From CAZIVO01 sp964542765 (GTDB lineage Bacteria > Planctomycetota > UBA1135 > UBA2386), in NCBI GenBank assembly GCA_964542765.1, contig CAZIVO010000056.1:1-22033 (forward strand): a stretch of 22,033 bases of DNA, given 5' to 3'. Under the pieces are notes generated by a model. That model was not told the origin of the DNA and searched no databases. It saw only the letters and a list, made by a program, of their open reading frames with translations. Below, piece after piece: positions 7,784 through 14,896 of this stretch; position 1 is the stretch's first letter, and every line of letters begins with the position of its first letter. Made by a program: the position numbers and the translations under genes.

Positions 7784-8821
7784 TCAGTCTTTGTCGCGCA
7801 AGGCCATGATGGCCAGGGACGTGGCGGCGTGGCTGACATAGTGCTTGCCGTCGCGGTGGGGTGAGCGGGTAAACCATCGCCCGCTCTCTCGTTGTTCTCG
7901 CTTCAGCCAGGAGGCCATTCGCTCGAGTTGTGGTTCCTCGGCCGACATGCCCGCCTGGCGCAGCGTGTGCAGGGCGAAGGCGGTGGCATAGGCGTCCGAT
8001 GCATCATCCAGTTCCGAGCCATCGGCTCGCCTCCATTGCGGTCCGAGATCCCGCAGAGCCAGGCCTCCATCGGTCCTCTGGGCGGCGAGCAAGTCATCGA
8101 CCCACCGTTTCCGGTTCTTTGTGGTGAGCACACCCTTGAGGTGCTTGCCTGCCCACATGCGCATTCCCTTTTGGTGGAGATTGACGGGAGGATTTTTTTT
8201 CATCCAGTTGAGCAGGCGCCTCGTGCCGCTCCGCGCAGAAGAGGTTCTGCGATAACTCGCGGGCGTGTGTCCCAGAGCCAGAGCCATGACAGCGACCCCG
8301 AAGTGTTCGTCGACTTCAAAGGGTGGCCAGCCGCACTGCAGCCAGTCTTCCCAGGAACCCGATGGAGACATCTCTTCGAAGGACCAGCCGAGAGCTTTGC
8401 GGGTGATGGTCGAGAGCTTGCCGGTGCTCTTCATGTCGGAGATGGTGAGCATCGCGGTGGTCATCACCATGCCCTCGACGGCTCCGCGGCGTCCTTTTGG
8501 CGCCTCCTTGTCGACGAGGTAGCGCTCCAGATATTCCTGCGCGAAGGTTCGAAGATCTTGGTAGCGAGAGTCCTTGGAGCCAGCCAGAGCGGTCAGACCG
8601 AGGCCGTTGGTGTGGCAGGTGACGCATCGATGTTTCTTGCCCCACCCGGTGGCCACCGTCAGGATGAAGTCCTCGCTCTTTTTCTGCGACCATTCCTGTG
8701 CTCGCGGTTCGTCGGCACGATTGGGTCCGGGAGGGTCGCCACCCGTGATCTGGATGGCGGTTCCGGCCAGGATGAAGATGGCGCAAGTTCGGTACACGGC
8801 ATGGATCCTAGCCGCTGTCAT
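7784..8821 (-). CDS. Secreted alpha/alpha-toroid protein with c-type heme motif
   Basis: A 345-residue protein. The start at 8821 was chosen for its signal sequence (hydrophobic 13-27); the frame remains open to 9007 but that would overlap the divergent gene. A C-V-T-C-H motif at 66-70 is a covalent heme-c attachment site, so this part would mature in the periplasm. The rest resembles squalene-cyclase/prenyltransferase-type helical repeats: L-L-A-A-Q-R-T-D-G-G-L, Y-A-T-A-F-A-L-H-T-L, Q-R-E-S-G-R-W-F and S-H-A-A-T-S-L-A-I-M-A-L toward the C-terminus, that is, degenerate Q-x-x-x-G-x-W repeats on an alpha/alpha toroid. I see no D-x-D-D cyclase motif, so a real terpene cyclase is unlikely. It may be an electron carrier or redox-linked binding protein of the periplasm. 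There is no clear ribosome site. It converges with the LamG gene (19-base gap) and diverges from the next propeller (127-base gap). Confidence 0.75.
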   Translation of the reverse strand: MTAARIHAVYRTCAIFILAGTAIQITGGDPPGPNRADEPRAQEWSQKKSEDFILTVATGWGKKHRCVTCHTNGLGLTALAGSKDSRYQDLRTFAQEYLERYLVDKEAPKGRRGAVEGMVMTTAMLTISDMKSTGKLSTITRKALGWSFEEMSPSGSWEDWLQCGWPPFEVDEHFGVAVMALALGHTPASYRRTSSARSGTRRLLNWMKKNPPVNLHQKGMRMWAGKHLKGVLTTKNRKRWVDDLLAAQRTDGGLALRDLGPQWRRADGSELDDASDAYATAFALHTLRQAGMSAEEPQLERMASWLKREQRESGRWFTRSPHRDGKHYVSHAATSLAIMALRDKD

Positions 8822-8948
8822 CAGCGGCAGGGGGTTTTCCTTGGTCCGAAGAGAAGGCCGAAGCCTCTGGCTTCTAGGTCTCGCAGGTTCCAGGTCAGCA
8901 GTTATCATGATCTGCCATCCGGTGGACCGCAGATAGAACCAGACGAAC

Positions 8949-10205
8949 ATGAAGTGTAGATGGCCCCTTGTCGCGGCGGCGCTTGCCGCCACTCCCCTCA
9001 TCGCCACATCCCTGTCAGCGCAGGGATCTCAGGATCTGGCATGGAACCAGTGGCTGGGTCCGCAAAGGACCGGTCACTCGCCGGCGACCGATCTGCTTGC
9101 CGAATGGCCGGAGGCCGGGCCGAAGCTGGCCTGGAAGAAGACCGGTCTGGGACTCGGCTTCGCCAGTGTCTCCTTTGCCAGCGATCGCATCTTCACCATG
9201 GGTGAGGTCGATGGTGAGGCCAGGATCTTCGCGCTGAGCCGGAGTGATGGTGAGGTGATCTGGTCGGCGAAGCTCGGGTCCCCGGGCGGCAGACGAAATC
9301 CAGGGCCTCGCGCCACTCCGTCAACCGATGGGGAGTTGGTCTTCGGCCTCGGTCATGCGGGCGAACTGGTTTGCGTGTCGGCGAAGTCCGGGAAGGCGAA
9401 GTGGCGCAAGCATTTGGTGAATGACTTCGGTGGCAAGATGATGTCGGGCTGGGGTTATTCCGAATCACCGTTGCTCGACGGCGACCTTCTCATCTGCACT
9501 CCCGGAGGATCCAAGGGCGCGGTGCTGGCGTTGCACAAGAAAACCGGCAAGCTCGCCTGGCGTTGCAAGGAACTCAAGGATGCTGCGGCTTACTCGTCTC
9601 TCCTTCCCGTCGAGATCGATGGAATCAGTCAGTACATCGTCTTCACCGGCAAGAGCGTCGCAGGCGTCGCCGCCAAGGACGGTGAACTGCTCTGGCAGGG
9701 TGACCGCCCGGGCAAGACTGCGATCTGCTCCACGCCGGTCTATAGCGGTGGCTACCTCTTCGTGAGTTCGGGCTACAACGTCGGCTGCACCGGCTTCAAG
9801 ATCACGCGCCGCTCAAAGGGTTTCGATGTCGAGGAAATCTACGCTGGCAAGCAGATGCAGAGCCATCATGGCGGCATGGTTCTCGTCGGTGATCACGTTT
9901 TCGGCCTGGGCCGCCGGAGCTTGAAGTGCATCGAATTGAAGACGGGCGAAGTGGTCTGGGAAAACCCCAGCGTCGGCAAGGGCTCCATCACCTATGCGGA
10001 TGGTCATCTGGTGGTCCGTAGCGAGAAGCGGACTGGCGAGCTGGCCCTGGTGGTGGCGACGCCCGAGGGTTATCAGGAAAGGGGTCGTTTCGATCAGCCT
10101 GACCCCAGCGGCGAGCCCTACTGGGCCTATCCGGTCATCTTCGACGGCAGGCTCTATGTCCGCGATCAGGGCGTGCTGCTTTGCTACGACGTCAGCTCTG
10201 ACTGA
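8949..10205 (+). CDS. Secreted PQQ-type beta-propeller protein (tandem paralogue A)
   Basis: A 418-residue protein with a signal peptide over about 1-25 (cleavage near S-L-S-A-Q). The mature N-terminus has W-N-Q-W-L-G-P, the local version of the propeller motif. Blade signatures include I-F-A-L-S-R-S-D-G-E-V-I-W, L-V-C-V-S-A-K-S-G-K-A-K-W and V-L-A-L-H-K-K-T-G-K-L-A-W. It shares position-specific phrases with the next gene that ordinary blades lack: W-G-Y-S-E-S-P-L-L, S-G-Y-N-V-G-C, and S-L-K-C-I-E-L near the end. The two are therefore paralogues from a tandem duplication. Same strand as the next gene with a 121-base gap, so co-transcription is possible but not certain. No clear ribosome site precedes the ATG. 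Ligand and activity unknown. Confidence 0.85.
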   Translation: MKCRWPLVAAALAATPLIATSLSAQGSQDLAWNQWLGPQRTGHSPATDLLAEWPEAGPKLAWKKTGLGLGFASVSFASDRIFTMGEVDGEARIFALSRSDGEVIWSAKLGSPGGRRNPGPRATPSTDGELVFGLGHAGELVCVSAKSGKAKWRKHLVNDFGGKMMSGWGYSESPLLDGDLLICTPGGSKGAVLALHKKTGKLAWRCKELKDAAAYSSLLPVEIDGISQYIVFTGKSVAGVAAKDGELLWQGDRPGKTAICSTPVYSGGYLFVSSGYNVGCTGFKITRRSKGFDVEEIYAGKQMQSHHGGMVLVGDHVFGLGRRSLKCIELKTGEVVWENPSVGKGSITYADGHLVVRSEKRTGELALVVATPEGYQERGRFDQPDPSGEPYWAYPVIFDGRLYVRDQGVLLCYDVSSD

Positions 10206-10326
10206 CCCGCCGGGCAGGATTCCTATATGGAGGTCTGCCCCTTGCCGGGGTCCAGTCGGTAGGATGACGTCTTGCCGTGGCGAGCTATTTCCGGTTCGTC
10301 GAGTCCCTTGCAGAGGTGCCGTGCTG

Positions 10327-11544
10327 ATGTCACATCATCGATCTCCCGCTCTTTCGCGTCCGATCTTGTTCGCTCCTGTCGTGCTGGCATTGTCGGCGAT
10401 CGGTCCGGCCCAGAACTGGGACTGGCCGCAGTGGCGAGGCCCCGCGGGTGATGGCATTTCCAAGGAGGGTGGTTGGGATGTCGCGGGCAAGCCCGAGAAG
10501 CTCTGGTTCACCAATGTGGGCATCGGCTACTCGACGGTCTCGGTCGTCGGCAAGCATATCTTCACGATGGGGCACGACGAAGATCTGCAGGAGGACACGG
10601 TCTTTTGCATCGACGCCAAGACAGGCAGGGACGTGTGGACCTACAGTTATCCCGCCAAGACCATGGCTCGCTTCCACGGTGGTGGTTCGCTTTCGACGCC
10701 TTCGGTGGATCGGGGACGCGTCTTCGTCGCCAATCGTGAGGGTCGCCTGTATTGCCTGGAAGCAGGCAAGGGCAAGCTCTTGTGGTCGAAGGATCTCAAG
10801 GAAGAATTCGACCTGAAGATCCCCATGTGGGGATTCGCCGCAGCCCCATTCATCATCGGTGACATGCTGGTGATGAACCTCGGCCGGGTCCTGGCCTTCG
10901 ACCGAGACGGCGACCTTTTGTGGGCGACGAAAGAGGACTACGGCGGCAGCTACTCGACGCCTTCCTTGATGAAGATTGGCAATCGCGATTGCTTGGTCGT
11001 CTTCAGCGCGGGTGGAATCGAGATCCTCGAGGTGAAGACGGGGAAGGAGCGGGACTCTTTCAGCTGGCCGCGCAGTCGCGTCAATGCGGCGACGCCGGTG
11101 ACCATTGGCAACAAGGTGTTCATCTCGGCCGGCTACAACCGTGGTTGTGCGATGCTGGAGATCTCGAGCAAGGGGGTCGAGGTTGCGTGGGAGAGCAAGG
11201 CGATGCGCAACCACATGTCGGGCTGCGTGCACTTCGAAGGGCATCTCTATGGTTTTGATGATTCGACCCTGAAGTGTTTGGATCTCGATGGTGAGGTGAA
11301 ATGGTTCCAGCGAGGTTTTGGCAAGGGCGCTCTGCTCGTCGCGGATGGCAAGTTATTGATCATGGGCAGGGGCGAACTCATCATCGCTGAAGCCACCGCC
11401 GAAGAGTTTCGCGAACTGGCGCGCAGCAAGGTGTTGCACGGCGGTGAGTACTGGACCACGCCGGTTCTCAGCGGAGGCCGCATCTATTGCCGCAACAGCC
11501 TGGGCGATCTGGTCTGCATGGATCACCGTAGCAGCGACGACTGA
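10327..11544 (+). CDS. Secreted PQQ-type beta-propeller protein (tandem paralogue B)
   Basis: A 405-residue protein. The start at 10327 was chosen because it begins a signal peptide (hydrophobic about 13-27, cleavage after I-G-P-A-Q); the frame is open back to 9994, but that stretch overlaps the previous gene. The mature protein starts N-W-D-W-P-Q-W-R-G-P, the canonical form of the motif. Blade signatures include V-F-C-I-D-A-K-T-G-R-D-V-W and L-Y-C-L-E-A-G-K-G-K-L-L-W. Phrases shared with paralogue A: M-W-G-F-A-A-A-P-F, S-A-G-Y-N-R-G-C and S-T-L-K-C-L-D-L. A TATAT-containing stretch near 10222-10228 and a GAGG about 11 bases before the ATG are weak expression signals. It converges on the fifth propeller gene with a 17-base gap and no visible terminator. 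Confidence 0.85.
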   Translation: MSHHRSPALSRPILFAPVVLALSAIGPAQNWDWPQWRGPAGDGISKEGGWDVAGKPEKLWFTNVGIGYSTVSVVGKHIFTMGHDEDLQEDTVFCIDAKTGRDVWTYSYPAKTMARFHGGGSLSTPSVDRGRVFVANREGRLYCLEAGKGKLLWSKDLKEEFDLKIPMWGFAAAPFIIGDMLVMNLGRVLAFDRDGDLLWATKEDYGGSYSTPSLMKIGNRDCLVVFSAGGIEILEVKTGKERDSFSWPRSRVNAATPVTIGNKVFISAGYNRGCAMLEISSKGVEVAWESKAMRNHMSGCVHFEGHLYGFDDSTLKCLDLDGEVKWFQRGFGKGALLVADGKLLIMGRGELIIAEATAEEFRELARSKVLHGGEYWTTPVLSGGRIYCRNSLGDLVCMDHRSSDD

Positions 11545-11561
11545 GCGCGCTGTTCGGGTGG

Positions 11562-12971
11562 CTATCGCCCGATACAGAAGAGCGTCGAGTTGGTGCGGAT
11601 GAACAAGGCTCCGTGGGCGACCACGATCGAGGATCGGATGTTGTCGTCGTCTTCGTCTCCCATGGAGATTCGACTGACGATCCCGCCACTGTCGGCATCG
11701 ACGATCGTCACATCACCATGGTGGTTGAGGCACCAGATCTTGCCATCTGCCGCGGTAGGGGATGCCCGCCAGCGATAATCGCGCGACAGCGGGGTCGTCC
11801 ACAGGACCTTTCCGCTTGCCGGATGGATTTTCGACAGGGCCGAAGCCACATCGCTGAGCACGTAGAAGTGGTTGCGGTAATAGGCAGGCGTCGGCACATC
11901 GCTCGAGACCGGGTTCGGCCGTCCCTCGCTCTTCCAGGCGATGGAGTCTTCGCCGAGGGTCCCCTTGCCGCCGAGCCGGATCGCATACACGGGTTGGCGC
12001 TTGGGCGCGCAGGCCAAGGTCACGCCACCGCCGACGACACTGGAGGGCACCAGTCGCCAGGACCGTTGCCGGTGATCATCGTTCCAGGTTCCCCAGCGCC
12101 AGAGTTCCTTGCCGGTTGCGGGGTCGTGGCTGGTGAGAATATCAGCGCCGACGACCAGAAGTTCCTTGCGACCGTTCTCGCCGACGAAGGGGATTGCGGT
12201 GGCATAAGATTCACGCGATTCGGAAATGGCTGGCGATGAGCGCTCGGTTTTGTAGAGGGGTTTGCCGGTCTTGGCATCGAGTGCCAGAAGGAAAGATTGA
12301 ATCGGTTGTGGGGCTTCCTCGGGTGTCTGCAGGGAACCCGCGCTCGGGGCGCGATTTTTACGGCGCTGCGGTTTTCGTTTATTTCCACCGATGGGTGTGT
12401 CGCGCTGCATGATCGGCAGGAAGACCTTGCCGTCCCAGATGGTGGGGCTCGATGAGAAGGTCCACAGGAAGGCGAAGTCGCCGTGGTCCTTTTGGATGTT
12501 GCTTCGCCAGACTTCTTCACCATCGAGATCAAGGGCGACGAGATCGCCGTTGCCGAAGAAGAAGATCACCCTCTCGCCGTCGGTCACGGGCGAGGGCGAC
12601 GCGTAGTTGCTGCGGCTGCCGCGGGCGACCCGAGAGCCTTGGCCGGAACTTCCCGTGTAGCCACTGCCGGCGTCCTTGCTCCAGAGCAAAGCGCCGTCCC
12701 CGCGGTCGAGGCAGAGAGCGACCAACCGTTCCCGCTTGGTGTCGACCGATGTCAGAAAGATATGGTCGCCGACAACGATGGGGGTGCCGGCTCCGGGACC
12801 GGGCAGGGCGCTGGTCCAGCGGATCAGCTTGCTTTGGCTGAAGTCTGTCGGAAGATTTTTTGCTTCGGCGGAGCCATCGTGCTGCGGACCACGCCAGTTT
12901 GGCCAATCTTGAGCAGCCGCCGTGGCGACGACGAGGAAGAAGGAGCACAGGGGGGTGAGTTTCATGATCAT
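11562..12971 (-). CDS. Secreted PQQ-type beta-propeller protein
   Basis: A 469-residue protein. The start at 12971 (M-I-M-K) has AAGGA seven bases upstream, while the second ATG at 12965 would be 13 bases away. A signal peptide covers about 1-21 (cleavage after T-A-A-A-Q) and is followed by D-W-P-N-W-R-G-P-Q-H-D-G. Blade features include A-L-C-L-D-R-G-D-G-A-L-L-W and L-V-A-L-D-L-D-G-E-E-V-W, then L-A-L-D-A-K-T-G-K-P-L-Y and T-I-V-D-A-D-S-G-G-I-V. A very basic, low-complexity stretch near residues 193-215 (G-N-K-R-K-P-Q-R-R-K-N-R) interrupts the propeller and probably forms an exposed loop. Its opening phrase (G-P-G-A-G-T-P-I-V-V-G-D) differs from the tandem pair, so it is a separate subfamily. 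It diverges from the thioesterase across 169 bases. Confidence 0.85.
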   Translation of the reverse strand: MIMKLTPLCSFFLVVATAAAQDWPNWRGPQHDGSAEAKNLPTDFSQSKLIRWTSALPGPGAGTPIVVGDHIFLTSVDTKRERLVALCLDRGDGALLWSKDAGSGYTGSSGQGSRVARGSRSNYASPSPVTDGERVIFFFGNGDLVALDLDGEEVWRSNIQKDHGDFAFLWTFSSSPTIWDGKVFLPIMQRDTPIGGNKRKPQRRKNRAPSAGSLQTPEEAPQPIQSFLLALDAKTGKPLYKTERSSPAISESRESYATAIPFVGENGRKELLVVGADILTSHDPATGKELWRWGTWNDDHRQRSWRLVPSSVVGGGVTLACAPKRQPVYAIRLGGKGTLGEDSIAWKSEGRPNPVSSDVPTPAYYRNHFYVLSDVASALSKIHPASGKVLWTTPLSRDYRWRASPTAADGKIWCLNHHGDVTIVDADSGGIVSRISMGDEDDDNIRSSIVVAHGALFIRTNSTLFCIGR

Positions 12972-13140
12972 GGCGAGTTCCTTGATCGGCACAGTCTCCA
13001 CTCTGACCTTGGCGGCTGGCAAGCACCGACATCGAGCTTTGCGGGAAAGCGACACGATGGAGACTTCCCGAGGGTCAGTATGATACCGATGGAGGCTGGC
13101 CCGGAGATGCCCTTCACGGCATCCTTCAGGAAGGATTTTC
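12972..13140. other. Divergent intergenic region, propeller / thioesterase
   Basis: A 169-base region between genes transcribed apart. On the plus strand TATGATACC at 13079-13087 looks like an extended -10 element 54-60 bases before the thioesterase ATG. The same stretch on the minus strand reads GGTATCATA, which could serve the propeller. No gene is seen. Confidence 0.4.
13121..13136 (+). promoter_or_regulatory. Hairpin enclosing the thioesterase ribosome site
   Basis: ATCCTT / AAGGAT form a perfect six-base stem with a CAGG loop, ending four bases before the ATG at 13141. The stem's right arm and loop contain the purine ribosome site (AGGAAGGA, 13128-13135), so pairing would hide it. The stem is followed by TTTTC. 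It may tune translation; whether it folds in vivo is unknown. Confidence 0.4.
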
Positions 13141-13596
13141 ATGGCTTACGAGTTCAAGATGCACAGGAGAGTCGAGTTCGTCGAAACCGATATGGCGGGC
13201 GTGATGCACTTTTCTCACTTCTTCCGCTACATGGAGTCGGTCGAGCATGCTTTCTTCCGCTCTCTGGGGCTGCGGGTCCACACCCATGGTGAAGATGGTG
13301 TCTGGGGCTGGGTGCGCGCCCACGCCGAGTGCAATTATTTGCGGCCGCTCCGCTACGAGGACCTGGTCGAACTCCATCTCCTGGTGAAGGCCAAGGGCTC
13401 CAGTTCCCTCGCTTATCAGGTCATCTTTCGCCTGCCATCGGCAGAAGACTCCGAAAGCATGGTCGAGGTTGCTCGGGGTTCCATGAAGGTCATCTGTGTC
13501 ACCGGCTTCCCTGGTGAGGGCCGTCTCCGGTCCATCGAGATTCCTGCCGAGATCGACGCCTTGGTCGAGGTCGCGCCTGCCGAATTGTGGGATTGA
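13141..13596 (+). CDS. Acyl-CoA thioesterase, 4HBT hot-dog fold (YbgC/FadM-like)
   Basis: A 151-residue cytoplasmic enzyme expected to hydrolyse acyl-CoA thioesters. The N-terminal segment V-E-F-V-E-T-D-M-A-G-V-M-H-F at 11-24, followed by F-F-R-Y-M-E at 27-32, matches the 4HBT pattern in which the aspartate (here Asp17) is catalytic and the helix after it carries the conserved Glu. The remaining beta strands (W-V-R-A-H-A-E-C-N-Y-L-R-P-L and S-S-L-A-Y-Q-V-I-F-R-L) complete the hot-dog fold. Length is normal for the family, and it probably works as a tetramer. There is no signal peptide, in contrast to its secreted neighbours. A strong AGGAAGGA ribosome site precedes the ATG but lies inside a hairpin. 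The specific acyl substrate cannot be told. Confidence 0.88.
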   Translation: MAYEFKMHRRVEFVETDMAGVMHFSHFFRYMESVEHAFFRSLGLRVHTHGEDGVWGWVRAHAECNYLRPLRYEDLVELHLLVKAKGSSSLAYQVIFRLPSAEDSESMVEVARGSMKVICVTGFPGEGRLRSIEIPAEIDALVEVAPAELWD

Positions 13597-13620
13597 GTCG
13601 GTCGCGCCGACCTCAAGATT

Positions 13621-13638
13621 TGAGGCGCTGGTGCCTCA
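13621..13638 (+). terminator. Probable terminator hairpin of thioesterase gene
   Basis: TGAGGC / GCCTCA give a perfect six-base stem with a GCTGGT loop, 24 bases after the stop. A T-rich but broken tract (TCGGTCGTTTCGTTGGTT) follows. A second small stem, GGTCG/CGACC, lies just before it at about 13600-13612. Confidence 0.4.
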
Positions 13639-13675
13639 TCGGTCGTTTCGTTGGTTCTCTGAGGAGTACATGGTG

Positions 13676-13708
13676 CGGCCCGCGCAACATCGCATGATGC
13701 GCGGGCCG
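13676..13708 (-). terminator. Strong hairpin downstream of duplicate gene 1
   Basis: CGGCCCGCGC (13676-13685) pairs perfectly with GCGCGGGCCG (13699-13708) around a 13-base loop, 41 bases beyond the minus-strand stop. No T-run follows in either direction, so it may stabilise the 3' end or act as a terminator of the T-less GC-rich type. The same hairpin recurs in copy 2. Confidence 0.55.
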
Positions 13709-13748
13709 TCTGTTTCCGGCGATGGCGTTCACGCCGGGAGGCTGTGGG

Positions 13749-14672
13749 TTACTTGCCGATCGTCCACTCTGCGCCGTTGGACAGGCCGAGGCCGTAGCCC
13801 TCAAGAACGGCCAACTGCATCGGGATCTTGGCGTTGATGAACTGCTTGTTGTTGGGGACCTTCAGCGTGAGTGAGGTACCCAACGCCGGGATCGCCGTGA
13901 CCGGTATGGTGACGGCGATCGGCATCGTCAGGATGGTGCCGATGCCGGGGATCTTCACGGATGCTCGTTGCAAGCCGATGACCCAGGCTCCGCCCTTGTT
14001 TGTGGCGGTGCCGGCCTTTGCCGTGAGGCCTGCGGTGAAGCCGATGCTCGGGGGGTTGGGATCGAGGCGCATGAGGCTTGGAGCCGGTGCGCCGCTGCCG
14101 GTGCCATAGTGGGCGGTCGCGCCTTGTCCGGCGACCCAGCAGATGACGCGAGAGATGGGGCCAGCGTTCTCGCTCCACATTGGTCCCACGCCCTTGGTGG
14201 GGTCGAGGAGTTGCTGCATCCCACAACGGTTCATGACGATCGGCATGCCGAGGATGCGGCCTGCAAACGCTGCGGTGCCATAGGAGTTTCCTTGGCTACC
14301 ACTACCGGACATGCCACAGGTTCCGAGGACAGCGACCCACTCATCCTTCTTGAAGACGACGGGCGGCAAGACAGGGATGATCTTGTCGCTCTTCACACCG
14401 CTTGAGTAGAAGGCCGGCGTCGCCGGGATCGTTTGGCTGTAGGGCGGAGGCGCACTCGGCAGTTTGTAGATGCCGACGAATTGCAGGCCCTGTTTTGTTT
14501 CGTCGGGCACCTGGACATGGGTGATGACGAAGGGCATGGGCGCCTGGAAGTAGTAACCGCGGCTCATGGTGGAGGTGAAGGTCCGCACGTAGCTTGGCAT
14601 TGGTATTTGTGCGGCGAGATCTGCTGCGCCGATGGTGAGGGCGAGCATTGCGATGGGAAGTGCGCGTTTCAT
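13749..14672 (-). CDS. Secreted protein of unknown function, tandem duplicate 1
   Basis: A 307-residue protein. The start at 14672 was chosen for its AGGAG seven to eight bases upstream and an immediate signal peptide (M-K-R-A-L-P-I-A, hydrophobic core 5-20, cleavage near L-A-A-Q at about 19-22). The N-terminal region has R-G-Y-Y-F-Q-A-P-M-P-F-V-I-T at 38-51 and ends in N-S-Y-G-T at 129-133. The second half begins after H-Y-G-T-G-S-G-A at 188-195 and is beta-rich, without an obvious active site. From memory, similar arrangements occur in secreted proteins of marine planctomycetes, but I cannot name a family. There are four cysteines (119, 150, 178 and none in the signal; 53 is Val here but Cys in the duplicate). 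From residue 74 to 306 it is identical to the gene upstream. It is probably a cell-surface or released structural or binding protein; function unknown. Confidence 0.8.
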   Translation of the reverse strand: MKRALPIAMLALTIGAADLAAQIPMPSYVRTFTSTMSRGYYFQAPMPFVITHVQVPDETKQGLQFVGIYKLPSAPPPYSQTIPATPAFYSSGVKSDKIIPVLPPVVFKKDEWVAVLGTCGMSGSGSQGNSYGTAAFAGRILGMPIVMNRCGMQQLLDPTKGVGPMWSENAGPISRVICWVAGQGATAHYGTGSGAPAPSLMRLDPNPPSIGFTAGLTAKAGTATNKGGAWVIGLQRASVKIPGIGTILTMPIAVTIPVTAIPALGTSLTLKVPNNKQFINAKIPMQLAVLEGYGLGLSNGAEWTIGK

Positions 14673-14705
14673 GGGAGTCTCCTGGGGGGAAAGAAGAGCG
14701 GCGCT

Positions 14706-14717
14706 GCAAGCGCTTGC
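14706..14717. promoter_or_regulatory. Palindrome in leader of duplicate gene 1, LacI-type operator-like
   Basis: GCAAGCGCTTGC is a perfect 12-base palindrome 34-45 bases upstream of the start codon. Its centred A-A-x-C-G-x-T-T layout is that of LacI-family operators. It is exactly conserved in front of the second duplicate, and sequence upstream of it diverges completely. A regulator has not been seen in the window. Confidence 0.45.
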
Positions 14718-14822
14718 TGCTGCGGATCCGAGCTGACAGACAGAATCTGTGGGTGTGATTCGAGCAGAGAAGGGCTCGTAAGGGAAGCCCCCTCGTGGCG
14801 TTCGCCTGCGCGGTACATGGTG

Positions 14823-14856
14823 CGGCCCGCGCAACATTGCATTGATGCGCGGGCCG
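14823..14856 (-). terminator. Strong hairpin downstream of duplicate gene 2
   Basis: The same CGGCCCGCGC / GCGCGGGCCG ten-pair stem as in copy 1, with a 14-base loop, 41 bases beyond the stop. The substitution and the indel that separate the copies both fall in the loop and leave the stem intact, which supports a structural role. Confidence 0.55.
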
Positions 14857-14896
14857 TCTGTTTCCGACGATGGCGTTCACGCCGGAAGGCTGTGGG

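Larger units (their letters stand above)
13666..14719. repeat. Tandem direct repeat, copy 1 (1054 bp, period 1148)
   Basis: This copy pairs with 14813-15867 at an offset of 1148 (1147 before a one-base indel in the hairpin loop). It contains the downstream hairpin, a complete secreted-protein gene, and a leader with ribosome site and palindrome. The 683 bases from 13771 to 14453 appear identical in both copies, the gene's 5' 219 bases differ at about 28 sites, and the 47-base leader differs at one. No transposase, terminal inverted repeats or target duplication are visible, so this is a gene duplication rather than an insertion sequence. Confidence 0.9.
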
